A stretch of DNA of 64,000 nt, from NCBI GenBank assembly GCA_009760885.1, contig CM019697.1, positions 28,388,710-28,452,709 of the forward strand, in the 5' to 3' direction. The DNA is from Achatina immaculata (Eukaryota; Mollusca; Gastropoda; Stylommatophora; Achatinidae). This document shows positions 33,891-43,640 of the stretch, one piece after another. Numbering within the stretch: the first letter of the stretch is position 1; each line of letters opens with the position of its first letter. A program made the position numbers and the translations under genes. The notes beneath the pieces are model-generated. The model was not told the origin of the DNA and ran no database searches. It saw nothing but the letters and a program-made list of their open reading frames with translations.

Positions 33891-34578
33891 AGTCAGTCAG
33901 TAATTTGCATGTCCCTTGCGGAACTTTGCTTCCCAAACAGCTCTCCTGTAGGCCTCTCAGTTGTAAGCAAGATGCCCTGCTGCTGATGTATCCATTCACA
34001 GATCATCAACAATGTCTTGCACCCATCTTCACTTTGGTCTTCCTCTCTTTCTTTTTCCCATTATGTACCCTTCCAAGATGGTCTTCTCTAAACTATCATG
34101 ACATTTAATGTGTCCAAAATATTTAAGTTTTCTCTGTTTAATCTTCTTTACTACCCAACATTCTTTAATATTAAGTTCTTGTAGTATTGATATATTTGTT
34201 CTTTTTTGTGTCCATGATATTTGAAGGACTCTTCTGTAGAATTTACATTCAAAAGCATTTATGGGTTTCTCAGCTGTTTTGTCACAGACATATGTTGCGA
34301 TGGGAAAGATGCATCCCTTACAAATTTTATTTTTGTAGCTCTATCTGTTCCCCTCCACAGATTCTTTAGTTGTTTTATTTTCTGAAGAGCGATATATGTC
34401 CTCCTTTTAATAACCCTCATTGTGTCTCCATTATTAGTTAGTAATGATCCAAGATATTCAAAACTCCCTACTTCTTCCAATTTTTACTCACCGATATACA
34501 TTTCACCTGCCTTATTTGTTTTGTCAGTTATCATCAATTTAGTTTTCTTCACATTAAGATAGAGGTTTTACTCTTCAC

Positions 34579-34762
34579 TGTTCTTATGGACTGACATAAT
34601 TAGTTTTTCCATTCCTTTTTTGTGTTGTGGACAGTAATACTGTGTCATCACAGTAATACTGTGTCATCAGCATATCTAATCTCTGGTATTTCATAACCTC
34701 CAATTGTTATGTTATCATAACATTCTTTGTCTACATCTTCTCTAACATTCCTCATTATATTT
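34579..34762. repeat. Left copy of about 183-bp direct repeat around L-B
   Basis: Starts GTTCTTATGGACTGACATAA and ends CCTCATTATATTT. It equals 36521-36703 except for one base in a T-run (seven T here, six there), as far as I can read. Both carry the same private internal duplication, so one was copied from the other. Confidence 0.92.
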
Positions 34763-36520
34763 GAATGACATGAAAACCATATATAAAATCACAAAGCAGA
34801 TGACAGGTAACTTCAACACAAGATGTGAAAGTGCAGTAAGGACATAAAATGGACAACTGGTCAGTGGAGAAAGAGAAAAAATTGAAAGATGGAGGGAACA
34901 CTTTAACCCCCTACTAAATAGAACACAAGCAGCACAAACAATAGACATACCTGAAGCAAAAATGGAACTAAACATCAATACAGGACCAATAACAATAAGT
35001 GAAGTAAAGGAGGCGATAAAGAAGCTAAAATCAGACAGGGCACCAGGTGAAGACGAAGTGACTGCTGAGATGTTGAAAGCAGAAGAAACAGAAACACCAA
35101 AACAACTCTGCCAGATATTACAACAAATCTGGGATCTAGAAAAAGCCCCAGAGGAGTGGAAAACTGGTCTTATAGTAAAACTACCAAAGAAGGGTGACCT
35201 CAGAGAATGCGGGAACTGGAGAGGCATTACCCTACTGCCACTCACCAGTAAAGTATTTTGCAGAATAATCATCAACAGAATTGTACCAATACTTGAGGAA
35301 AAACTTCGGAAAGAGCAGGCAGGATTTAGGAAAGGAAGATCATGCATAGACCACATATTTGTACTCAGACAAATATTAGAACAGGCAAATGAGTGGCATA
35401 GCACAACATATGCATTATTCATAGATTTTGAGAAAGCTTTTGACAGTGTCAACAGAGATGCACTGTGGAAAATCCTAAGATGGCATGGCCTCCCCCACAA
35501 GATAGTAAATGTAATCAAAGCGTTATATGAGGGTTTTCAGTGCAAAGTTATCTGTGGAGAACATACCTCCAGCAGCTTTAGGGTACAAACAGGAGTGAAA
35601 CAGGGATGTGTACCATCACCAACATTATTTATCTTGGCAGTAGACTGGTTAATGAAGGAGGCAACATCAGACAAACGCAGAGGATTACAATGGACCCTTG
35701 ACACAGTGCTGGAGGACCTTGACTTTGCGGACGACATTTGTCTATTATCAAGCAGTCACAAAGATATGCAAGATAAAATAAACAAGCTAACTCAGAATGC
35801 AAACAACATAGGACTAAAGATCAACGTAGGAAAGACAAAAGTTAATGAAGCAAAATGTGAACAACAGAAATGTACTCAGAATAGATAGCAAGTTAGTGGA
35901 GGAGGTCAACGAATTTGTATACCTTGGCAGCAGAGTAGTAGAAAATGGAGACAGCACAGAGGACATCAACAGCAGACTTACTAGAGCAAACCAGGCTTTT
36001 GCAATGCTGCAGAATATATGGAAATCAAATAAACTAAGCATAAATATGAAAATCAGGATATTTAAGAGTAATGTTCTAAGTGTACTACTATATGGAAGTG
36101 AATGCTGGAAAATCACCAAAACCATAGAAAACAAGTTGAATTCTTTCCAGGCTAAATGTTTACGAAGAATTAGGAAAATATTCTGGCCAAACACCATAAG
36201 AAATAACATCTTATTGGCAGAAATGCAGATGAAGCCACTGACAACAATTATTGAGGAAAGACGCTGGCGATGGTTGGGACATGTGCTCCGAATGACTGAC
36301 AACTCACTACCAAAAATAGCATTAAGATGGACACCACAGGGGAGCAGAAGTAAGGGTAGACCAAAAGAGACATGGAGAAGAACAACAGAAAGGATGTTGA
36401 GCAATAGAGGGCTCACCTGGGCAAGAGCAGAAAAAAAGGCGAAGGACAGGCATTTGTGGAAAACCCTTGTGGAAGCCCCATGTGCCCTGGGCACTTAAGG
36501 TTCAGAGAGAGAGAGAGAGA
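34763..36520 (+). mobile_element. L-B LINE, youngest long LINE in the window
   Basis: 1.76-kb L-B copy with an RT region nearly free of damage and a (GA)n tail (36503-36520). It lacks an EN domain, so it is 5'-truncated. Identity of the flanking direct repeats and the almost intact reading frame point to a recent insertion. The 3' 700 bp match 9990-10708 closely; a 3' end in opposite orientation is at 59.8-60.1 kb. Confidence 0.88.
34962..36498 (+). pseudogene. L-B reverse transcriptase, one frameshift
   Basis: Two abutting frames, 34962-35888 and 35845-36498, together cover an RT of about 510 codons. Blocks: ITISEVKEAIKKLKSDRAPG, TGLIVKLPKKGDLRECGNWR, GITLLPLTSKVFCRII, EEKLRKEQAGFRKGRSCIDH, TTYALFIDFEKAFDSVNRDA, RVQTGVKQGCVPSPTLF, palm DLDFADDICLLSSSHKDMQD, GLKINVGKTK, then EFVYLGSRVVENGDSTED and the GHVLRM and GRPKETWRR end. 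The only break I see is one extra A in the A-run at about 35836-35840 (ACAAAAGTT against ACAAAGTT at 10029). All three palm/fingers acidic positions look intact. It would need the missing EN, so the copy is not autonomous. Confidence 0.88.
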
Positions 36521-36703
36521 GTTCTTATGGACTGACATAATTAGTTTTTCCATTCCTTTTTTGTGTTGTGGACAGTAATACTGTGTCATCACAGTAATAC
36601 TGTGTCATCAGCATATCTAATCTCTGGTATTTCATAACCTCCAATTGTTATGTTATCATAACATTCTTTGTCTACATCTTCTCTAACATTCCTCATTATA
36701 TTT
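36521..36703. repeat. Right copy of about 183-bp direct repeat around L-B
   Basis: Starts directly after the (GA)n tail of L-B and runs into the continuing L-C sequence (TTTTCAGTATACAAG). The left copy runs directly into the L-B 5' end. This is the geometry of a target-site duplication, but far longer than the usual 5-20 bp. Confidence 0.92.
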
Positions 36704-36830
36704 TCAGTATACAAGTTAAATAAGTAAGGCAACAGCATGCAATCTTTGTTTTATGTCAAACCAAGTTGTTTAACTATTTATTCTTACTGCAACCTGTTGG
36801 CCTGGATACAGCAGTGGTATTTTTCAAGAT

Positions 36831-37009
36831 AAATTTCAGATAAGAAGATAAATATTTTCAATATAAATATTTTCAAGATAAATATTTTTCAAGATAATTC
36901 AAGATGATGCATGTTATAAAATCTACTGCTGTAACTTACAAAAGTAAGTTAGGTAAGTGCACTTCTTTATTTCATTATTTACTTACTTACTTTATCTTCC
37001 TCTTCTTTC
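36831..37009. repeat. AT-rich short direct repeats
   Basis: TTTTCAAGATAAATATTT-like units repeat several times between 36830 and 36905, then TACTTACTTACTTT near 36980. No gene. Confidence 0.6.
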
Positions 37010-37405
37010 ATGAACAAAACAACTGCAAAACATATAAATGCCTTCAAATGTAAATGCTACAGAAGAGTTCTTCAAATATCATGGACACAAAAAAGAACAA
37101 ATATATCAATACTATAAGAACTTAATATTGAAGAAGCCTGGCTAGTAAAGAAGATTAAACAGAGAAAACTTAAATATTTTGGACACATTAAATGTCATGA
37201 TAATTTAGAGAAGACCGTCTTGGAAGGGTACATAATGGGAAAAAGAGAGGAAGACCAAGGCAAAGATGGCTGCAAGACAATGCTGATAATCTGCAAATGG
37301 ATGCATCAGTAGCAGGGCATCTTGCTTACAACTGAGAGGCCTACAGGAGAGCTGTTAGGGAGGCAAAGTTCCACAAGGGACATGTAAATGACTGACTGAC
37401 TCTAC
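37010..37405 (+). mobile_element. L-C LINE, 3' end, plus strand
   Basis: Plus strand: FKCKCYRRVLQISWTQKRTN-like codons, LKYFGHIKCHDNLEKTVLEG, YIMGKREEDQ, ending AAATGACTGACTGAC tail. Only the last 400 bp of the element. Confidence 0.8.
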
Positions 37406-37409
37406 CGTG

Positions 37410-37550
37410 AACTGTTGAGATGGAATTGGCATTTTTTTGGCCAAATGGGTGGCCTCATTCCATATTTAGCAAATATATCTTTAATACCATCAATACATCT
37501 TTTTCTGGGTCTTCCTCTTGATCTGTGTCCTGAAGTACAGTAGTATACTG
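37410..37550 (-). pseudogene. LINE C-terminal fragment of another family
   Basis: Minus strand reads RSRGRPRKRCIDGIKDIFAK followed by YGMRPPIW. The GRPRKRWxDGIK motif is a usual end of RTE-like proteins, but the sequence does not match L-A, L-B, L-C or L-D. Short; tentative. Confidence 0.4.
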
Positions 37551-37566
37551 TAGTTAAAGGGAACTA

Positions 37567-38434
37567 TGTCAGTAAAGTATGGTTAGTCTTAGTTGTTCCC
37601 CTTGAATGATCACAGTCCATGCCACAAGTGACATAAGTATTGATCAGTATGTGAGCCAAGTGTCTCGTGAGAAGCGTTAAGAAATTCTAGTACTGTGCAG
37701 GCAGACTTAATGAGTACTCTACTGAGAATATTGTACCTCATGAGAAAAGTAGATAGAAACTTTGAGAACATACACCAAGAACAGCATGCTCACAAGAAAA
37801 ATCTTGTGATTTCAGACTGAAGGTTGGGAGATATAAAAACTGGAAAAGAGAAGAGAAAGGATCATCAGATAGTTTTTTGGATGATCATTGGTTTGGAAAT
37901 CATCGTTTGGATCATGATCATCAGTTTTTGAGAAAGGATTATTTAGGGGTTTTGAGGATCATTAGGATGATTTGTTTACATGCTAGTCCAGTATCGTGAG
38001 GAAATGACTTCTTCCAGTATTGTTAAAGAATTGCTGAGCATTGGATTTACATGAGGATTTTTTGAGGACTGATGTTAGGATGTTGATCTGTGATTCCTTT
38101 TAGTTTATGGACTTGTCCCATGTTGAGTAGGTTTAGAATGATAGTTCCTTGAAGTAGGCTTGTTCATACTGAAGTGTCGTGAGTATGTAACATTTTTTGG
38201 TATTCACTTGTAAAAGTTTGTGTTTTCCTAATGGCACTGAATAATCTCACCAGGAATCTTGATTGTCTTGTTTTCTTGCCTTATGGTTTACACATTCGCC
38301 ATCACTGGTTCATCCTTCATTTTTGCTCATTAATAAACATGTTTCATTGAGTGTAGGGTTAACTCAGTTTTTCTCTTGAATTATTCCTTGTCAGTGAATG
38401 ACTGCGAGTTTCAATCACAGTCCAGTTCTGTGAC
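37567..38434 (+). other. Possible solo LTR
   Basis: The stretch begins TGTCA and ends TGACA (short inverted tips), holds a TATA-like GATATAAAAACTGG near 37830 and AATAAA near 38332 followed by a T/G-rich region, the layout of an LTR. The flanking five bases do not match (AACTA and CTTGT), and no second copy is present, so this is only a suggestion. 38435-39340 holds nothing else I recognise except a short tandem duplication (AAAGTATTAGTAGAAAGTA) near 38598-38640. Confidence 0.2.
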
Positions 38435-39342
38435 ACTTGTGTTATGGTGTAGATTGTCAGAAAGCCTGGGTTTATGTTGTTGTGTTACTCTGCATGTAGT
38501 GTAGTAAGTTTTGCAAACTGCCCCAACAACAGAATCGGTTAAGCAAACCAACAAGAAGCTGTACTCAAAGAAGAGAATTACAAATAGCACATAGTACAAA
38601 GTATTAGTAGAAAGTAGTACAAAGTATTAGTAGAAAGTATCTCACTTCAAGTTCAGTTTTACCTTTCTTATATTTGGGCTGTAATACTTCTTCATTTGAT
38701 GCCATTTACAAGGCACCAGAAGTACCAACATTCTGCTTTAGAAGGTTCTCGCAGATTACTGTTAGTGTGCTTTATCTCATTACTATGGATGGATAACAGA
38801 CTTATATTCTTTCACTCTCAAAGTGGCAAAACTGATTCTGAAAGTTGACTGAAGGCTCTCTGAGGTCAAAAAGATCAGATGTTTAAAGTTGTAAGTTGAA
38901 ATGCTTTTTATAGATTTAGATAAAGGCTTCACCCACTATCCAAAAATAACAGCATTTCTATGAAACCTTTTGTGAGCCAGAATGGCATAAAGTGAAGAAG
39001 CAATTATTAGTAATTTACATGGGAAAAATTTCTGAGCATTCATGAACCCCCCCAAAAAATAACCTACTAAATCATACCAATTAATACGTAAAACCTAAAT
39101 TAACACTAACATAATGTAAAGGCAGGAATGATGCCTATTATCAAGATTATTTTTTCCACAGTATTTTTTTTTTAAAAGAGGTAGAGTATGCATTCACACA
39201 CCCACAAAAAAAAAATCACTTGAGTATTCCAACTGCTTAGATGTGAATGAAACACAACAGAAAGTGTATTCTTATCAATGCCTTTAAGTGTCCTCAGAGT
39301 TTCTGAACGGTACACTATTAGAAGCCTAAGGATAAGTATTAC

Positions 39343-39549
39343 CTGTGGTTTTGATAAATCAGAGTAAACCTGTCCTTCAGTGTCTTGTGTCCCCCAGCCT
39401 GCTTTTCTTCTATTGGAATGTCTTGCTCACCAATTTTTTTGGTAAGTTTCAGTATCCGGCAAAGCACTTTCTCCAGCAACTTTAAGGCATGAAACTGCCC
39501 TCAGGATGAGGCCTTTCTTTGTAGCTCCTTTTGTTCTATTTCTATCAAA
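39343..39549 (-). CDS. Candidate host-gene exon (152 or 207 bp)
   Basis: Minus strand. Donor CCACAG/GTAATA is excellent. The frame before it reads FHALKLLEKVLCRILKLTKK, IGEQDIPIEEKQAGGHKTLK, DRFTLIYQNH, ending with two bases of a codon, which fits the start of the exon at 31318-31429. The best acceptor (CATCCTACTTGCAG) gives a 207-bp exon that would add LIEIEQKELQRKASS but contains an in-frame TGA at 39501-39503. A weaker acceptor (GAGGGCAG) just after it gives a clean 152-bp exon. The TGA could be a real splice difference, a mutation in a dying gene, or a sequence error (CGA to TGA). Protein not identified. Confidence 0.45.
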
Positions 39550-40131
39550 CTGCAAGTAGGATGTTCTTAGCAGCTGACAGAATAAAGCTGTTGAAACACA
39601 AAGCAACATGTTAGATTTGGACTTTGTTGTGGTGGCAACTGGGAAGACATGTAGTGGATCCAAACAGCAAGCTTCTCAATGCACTCCACTGCCATGAGCC
39701 ATATACCACAGACAACTGAACTTGGTATTAGGAGCACAAAAAAGGTAGGACAAAGTCTTAGCCAGCTTGGTTCTCTGGCTCCAAAAAGCCAGTCACACTA
39801 GCACAGTTATCTTTGCTCACAGGGTCTTTCTTCTCTTTTTCTTTCTTATCATGTCAGCCATTATCCAAATTGTCATGTGATTTACTCCTCTATGACACAC
39901 TTTCAATGTTTATTTCTTTATATTTTCAGGGTTTTGATAGTTTAAAGAGAGTGCTTGACAATAAAATGCTACAAGGATGGACAGCCACTGAGAGAAAAAA
40001 AAAAACTATGTGACTAAAACTTGCTCCCATGCAGTCAAACTTTCAAATTCTTACTTGCATTTAAAACTTTCTTGAGAGAAACTGCTTGTAAACAACTAAA
40101 GACAAGGACTGTTCTTTGGAAAATGAAACTA

Positions 40132-41012
40132 CAGGGTGTTTGCAAAGTCAGTGTGCACTAGCCCAGTACTGATTCCAGTACTGCAGCAATATCTTAGTGG
40201 CTGTGGTATCTAGCCACATCTACTAGCACACATTAGTGTGCTGAAGTCTGCTGTTGTGTGATATTCACTGTATTCAGTCTGCCTTTGTGTGTATTAAGTT
40301 GTTAAGCAGTACTGAAGTGCACGATGGGCGAACTGTGGGAGACCATCTTAACGAGGAGAAGTTATCGAACATTTCTGACTCTCTACTTCAGAATCCATCA
40401 AGGGCTTTGTATAAGCTGGCACAACAGGAAGGTATCAGGGTTTCAACAGTGCATAAAGCAGTCAGAGAAAATTTGAAACTTTTCCCATATAAAGTAACTG
40501 TGATCCAACAACTGCTGCCAGTGGATCATTAAAAACAACTGTTACTGTGAATGGTTTATAAATTCCATTCAAATTAAAACTGCTATATTCTTTACGTCAC
40601 CTTTTTTACAGACGTGGTCTGGTTTCACCTCTCTGGTTATGTTATTAACACACAAAATACATGATTGTGGTTGCTGGAGAATCCTTATGCATAACCAGAA
40701 ACTTGGAGTGTCGATTGCAATAACCAGACGGCACACTGTTGTCTCTATAATCTTTGAAGAGACAGTTAACAGAATGTTATTGTTCAACATGCCATGATTT
40801 CATTGGCCCAGTTGAGGAATAAAAAACTGCATACTCATGGTTTCAATATGATGGCTCTACTGCACACACAGTGTAACATTTTTTATCAGTGCGTTTAATC
40901 AGCAACTCCAGTCACAGCAAGTAGATGTGGCTGGGTAGTGTAGCCACTAAGATATCACTACGATATCAGAATCAATACTGGACTAGTGTACACTGACTCT
41001 GCGAATGCCCTG
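40132..41012 (+). mobile_element. Mariner-type element with ~100-bp terminal inverted repeats, internally deleted
   Basis: Ends start CAGGG on both strands (CAGGGTGTTTGCAAAGTCAG at left; complement of right CAGGGCATTCGCAGAGTCAG) and stay similar for about 100 bp, flanked by TA (40130-40131 and 41013-41014). At 881 bp it is shorter than a complete element of this kind, consistent with internal loss. Confidence 0.85.
40254..40870 (+). pseudogene. Mariner-type transposase remnant
   Basis: 40254-40532 encodes the DNA-binding half: VHDGRTVGDHLNEEKLSNIS, DSLLQNPSRALYKLAQQEGI, RVSTVHKAVRENLKLFPYKV (helix-turn-helix, then the LFPYK block). Around 40612-40870, broken frames give TDVVWFHLSGYV, then FNMMALLHT where an intact copy would have the catalytic FQQDGATAHT-type block. 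The catalytic Asp region is damaged and stops are frequent. Tc1/mariner superfamily; exact subfamily not settled. Confidence 0.7.
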
Positions 41013-41164
41013 TACTTTTTTTGGTGTAAATGTGTGTGTGTTGTGAAATGTTCTGTCACAGAAGGTGTCAAAGAGAATACAATTACATTAGAAAACTTGG
41101 AAATCACAATAATGATTCTGATCTTTAAGTCACTATAAATCATATTCTGACTACTGGAGATATG

Positions 41165-41617
41165 AAATGTGGTTATTAAATAATGGGGGTAATGCTTTTA
41201 ACTTAAAACTAATAAAGAAATTATGCATTCAACATTCTTCCCATCAGTAAACTCCTTCCTGCATCTATGCAGTGCTGCATTCTGGTCTTCCAGTGATAAA
41301 AGCACTGGTACAGGTAATCTTCTGTCAGTTGTCTCAAAAACTCTATGATTTCCTCCACTGCTTCAGTAGCTGACTTGAAATAGTTTCTCTTAAATGCAGA
41401 CTTCACTTTATAGAAAAGAAAAATGTAGCATGGAACTAGGTCTGGCAAGCAGGATTGGTGTTAAAGTATTGCAATACATTTTTCAGCCAAAAACTGTTGC
41501 ACTGAGAATGCTAGACAATGTTCTCAGTAATGCAGCTTTTGGGTCAGAAAAGCACCGCATTCCTACTCATAAGACTCCATGCTACATCAGTCTCATTATT
41601 TAACTGACACACCTTGT
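41165..41617 (-). mobile_element. Mariner remnant, internally deleted
   Basis: Minus-strand frame 41221-41448 reads YIFLFYKVKSAFKRNYFKSA, LTEDYLYQCFYHWKTRMQHC, IDAGRSL: the C-terminal end of a mariner transposase (LFPxLKxxLKG, CFxxWKxRMxxC pattern). The right tip (complement CAAGGTGTGTCAGTTAAATA, then ATGAGACTGA) resembles the tips of the mariner at 57.26 and 62.44 kb. The left tip near 41170 is eroded. The catalytic domain is missing. Confidence 0.65.
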
Positions 41618-42214
41618 ATATAAGATCCAGCCAATTGGGTAGATTTACTTCAAATCAGAACTTAAGAGTTTTTTTAGTTGAAAAAGGATCCATAACGATA
41701 TTAAGAAAAGACTTCCACTTTCTAAAAAATTAGAATAGTCGAACCCAGTTAATATCACATCGCTTTATGTTACAACCCAGATATTGTCACAGAAATTTGT
41801 AAGTAATTACGGGACTTTACACCGGTTAATGTCACCGCGCTTATTGCCACAAATCAGTTAATGTCACCGTATTTTGTACTTGGAGGAGTTAAAGACTCTG
41901 CTTTGTATCACAAAATGTTCGAGTCCAACCTTTATCAGCTTTGCGATTCATCAAAGAAGGGGGCAGCCATTTGATCACCGAGTATGCGCTGCATCAACCT
42001 TTTGAACATGTGGGCATCAAAATTCAAGTTGTCCAAATGAAAGGCATACCATGGCCAGCCTTTTGTGACTAAAATCTGACTTCTTTCGGTCATTGGCTCC
42101 TTTATCAAGATATGGGCAGTGTTAAGTTGGCAACGAGTTGATAGGTGGTCAGTATGTAGTGTACTATGAATTGCATAGCCAGGAACTTCTTTGTGGTTCT
42201 CAATGTGACAGATA

Positions 42215-43640
42215 ATGGCTACTAAACGCAAACATGTTGATCTGGATTTGAGCACTAAAATGGATATTCTAAGACAAATTGATGAAAAAGTTAAGAGAAA
42301 GGATATAGCCGATAAATTTGAAACTGACGTTTCAACTGTATCGAAACTTGTTAAAAATTTAATGAGACTATCACTCATCTTTAGTTAGGTCAAACTGTAA
42401 GCGAAGGCATGTGGGTTCTTACATGTGCATTGAGTGTGCTCTACTGAAATAGTTCAAGCAGACACATTCCGCACAGCTGCTTGTGTGTGTGGTCCTACAT
42501 TGGCGGAAATTGCAGACCACTTTGCAAAAGAAATGGATATGCCTGATTGGAAGTGTGATAACTGCTTTCTTCAGCGCTTTAAGAAAAGCCACAACATAAC
42601 ATGTAAGGTCTTGACCTGAGTTAACACCGATGTCATTAATGATTGGATTTTGCATCTGCCAAAAATTTTGGATGCATACAGTTCACATGACATTTTTAAC
42701 ATGGATGAAACAGCCATGTTTTATAAACTGCTACTGAACAGAAATTTGTGCTTTCGTGATGAGAAGTGTAACAGTGATAAATGAGCTAAAAATCGCTTAA
42801 CAGCTGTCGTGTGCTGTAACATGTCTGGCACTGAGAGGACTTGGCTCCTTATTACCAGAAAGTTGCAAAATCCATGGTGCTTCAAGAACATCAAGAGGCT
42901 GCCCATTGCTTACAAAGCCAGTCAGCATGCTTGGATGACAAGTGAACTGTTTGAGGACTGTGTCTTTTATTTTGACAATGAAATGAACCAAATGAACAGA
43001 AAAGTCTGTTTGTTGAGGAACAAATTTTTATAAATAGGAAACTACGAGGCTTTGGTACGGTAAAGTAAGAGAACAAATTTTGTAGGATTAGACCTCGAAA
43101 AAATCGTAGACAAAGCACTTTAGTGAGACGTGAGAGAAAGAAAAATCACAAGAGCAAGCTAAGTCGACAGTACGCTGTTCTCTCGTGGCTAGACGGCTGC
43201 TCGTTCTACCGGAGTCCGTGTTCGAATCCCAGGTAACTCTCTTGTGATTTTTCTTTCTCTCATGTCTCACTAAAGTGCTTTGTCTACGATTTTTTTGAGG
43301 TCTAATCCTACAAAATGTGTTCTCTTACTTTTCTGTTGTTTGTTGAGAACTGTTCGGAACACACCAACGTCACCAATCTGATGGCTACAAAGCTTGTTTT
43401 CCTGCCACCTAACACAACCAGCGTGCTGCAGCTATGTGACCAAGGTATCATCTACACCTCAAAGCAACAGTATAGAAAGTGAATAGTGCATCATGTGCTG
43501 CATGCTGTGGAACATAAGTGTGTCGCCAAGATCGACTTCACGATAACGATTAATTTTATGCATGATGTATGGAATACGTCAGTCAGTCAACAATTAAAGT
43601 TGCTTTATCCCAGTTAATGCCCTAGTAATGCAAATCTGCT
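42215..43640 (+). pseudogene. Pogo/CENP-B-type transposase, broken
   Basis: Plus-strand pieces in order: N-terminal psq-like helix-turn-helix KRKHVDLDLSTKMDILRQID, EKVKRKDIADKFETDVSTVS; CENP-B-type second DNA-binding part LAEIADHFAKEMDMPDWKCD, NCFLQRFKKSHNI (42434-42619); DDE start NMDETAMFYKLL near 42700; MSGTERTWLLITRKLQNPWC (42809-43033); after the inserted element LLFVENCSEHTNV, LVFLPPNTTSVLQLCDQGII near 43395-43450. NMDETA and VENCSEH mark catalytic Asp positions (the second as Glu-Asn instead of Asp-Asn). Stops at about 42385 and 42620, plus the insertion, inactivate it. Confidence 0.8.
43023..43333. mobile_element. Inverted-repeat element with tRNA-like centre
   Basis: About 90-bp arms (43063-43152 and 43239-43332) are near-perfect inverted repeats (GATTAGACCTC, GACAAAGCACTTTAGTGAGAC, AAGAAAAATCACAAGAG). 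The centre contains a Pol III B-box-like GTGTTCGAATCCC at 43213 and an A-box-like TGGCTAGACGGC at 43188. It splits the pogo transposase; CTGTTTGTTGAGGAAC before and CTGTTGTTTGTTGAGAAC after look like an imperfect target-site duplication. A second copy starts at about 63795. The T-arm of a true tRNA cannot pair, so this is not a tRNA gene. Confidence 0.75.

Larger units (their letters stand above)
33893..36830 (-). mobile_element. L-C LINE copy, split by L-B
   Basis: Minus-strand L-C. 33893-34762: 3' tail (GTCAGTCAGTCAGT at left), KYFGH region, YLGSLLTNNGDTMRVIKRRT (34259-34480), and palm region up to MRNVREDV near 34750. 36521-36830 repeats the palm-side 183 bases and then continues the element upstream (TENIM, LFNLY-like, KQ) to about 36830. 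L-B at 34763-36520 separates them. The palm contains a private 19-bp tandem duplication (CAGTAATACTGTGTCAT twice) present on both sides of L-B. Confidence 0.8.

Noticed and set aside
34742..35518. 258-codon minus-strand ORF
   Set aside because: Antisense shadow of the L-B RT frame at 34962-35888.
35814..36494. 226-codon minus-strand ORF (and 10281-10685, 59855-60238)
   Set aside because: Exact antisense of the L-B reverse transcriptase in several copies; open by codon composition of the sense strand.
41935..42378. 147-codon minus-strand ORF
   Set aside because: Overlaps the pogo transposase start on the opposite strand, where helix-turn-helix motifs are clear; no domain seen in the minus frame.
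43160..43225. A tRNA gene
   Set aside because: A B-box-like GTTCGAATCCC and an A-box-like motif are present, but the bases around TTCGAAT cannot form a T-stem and no acceptor stem closes; it is the core of a repeated element.
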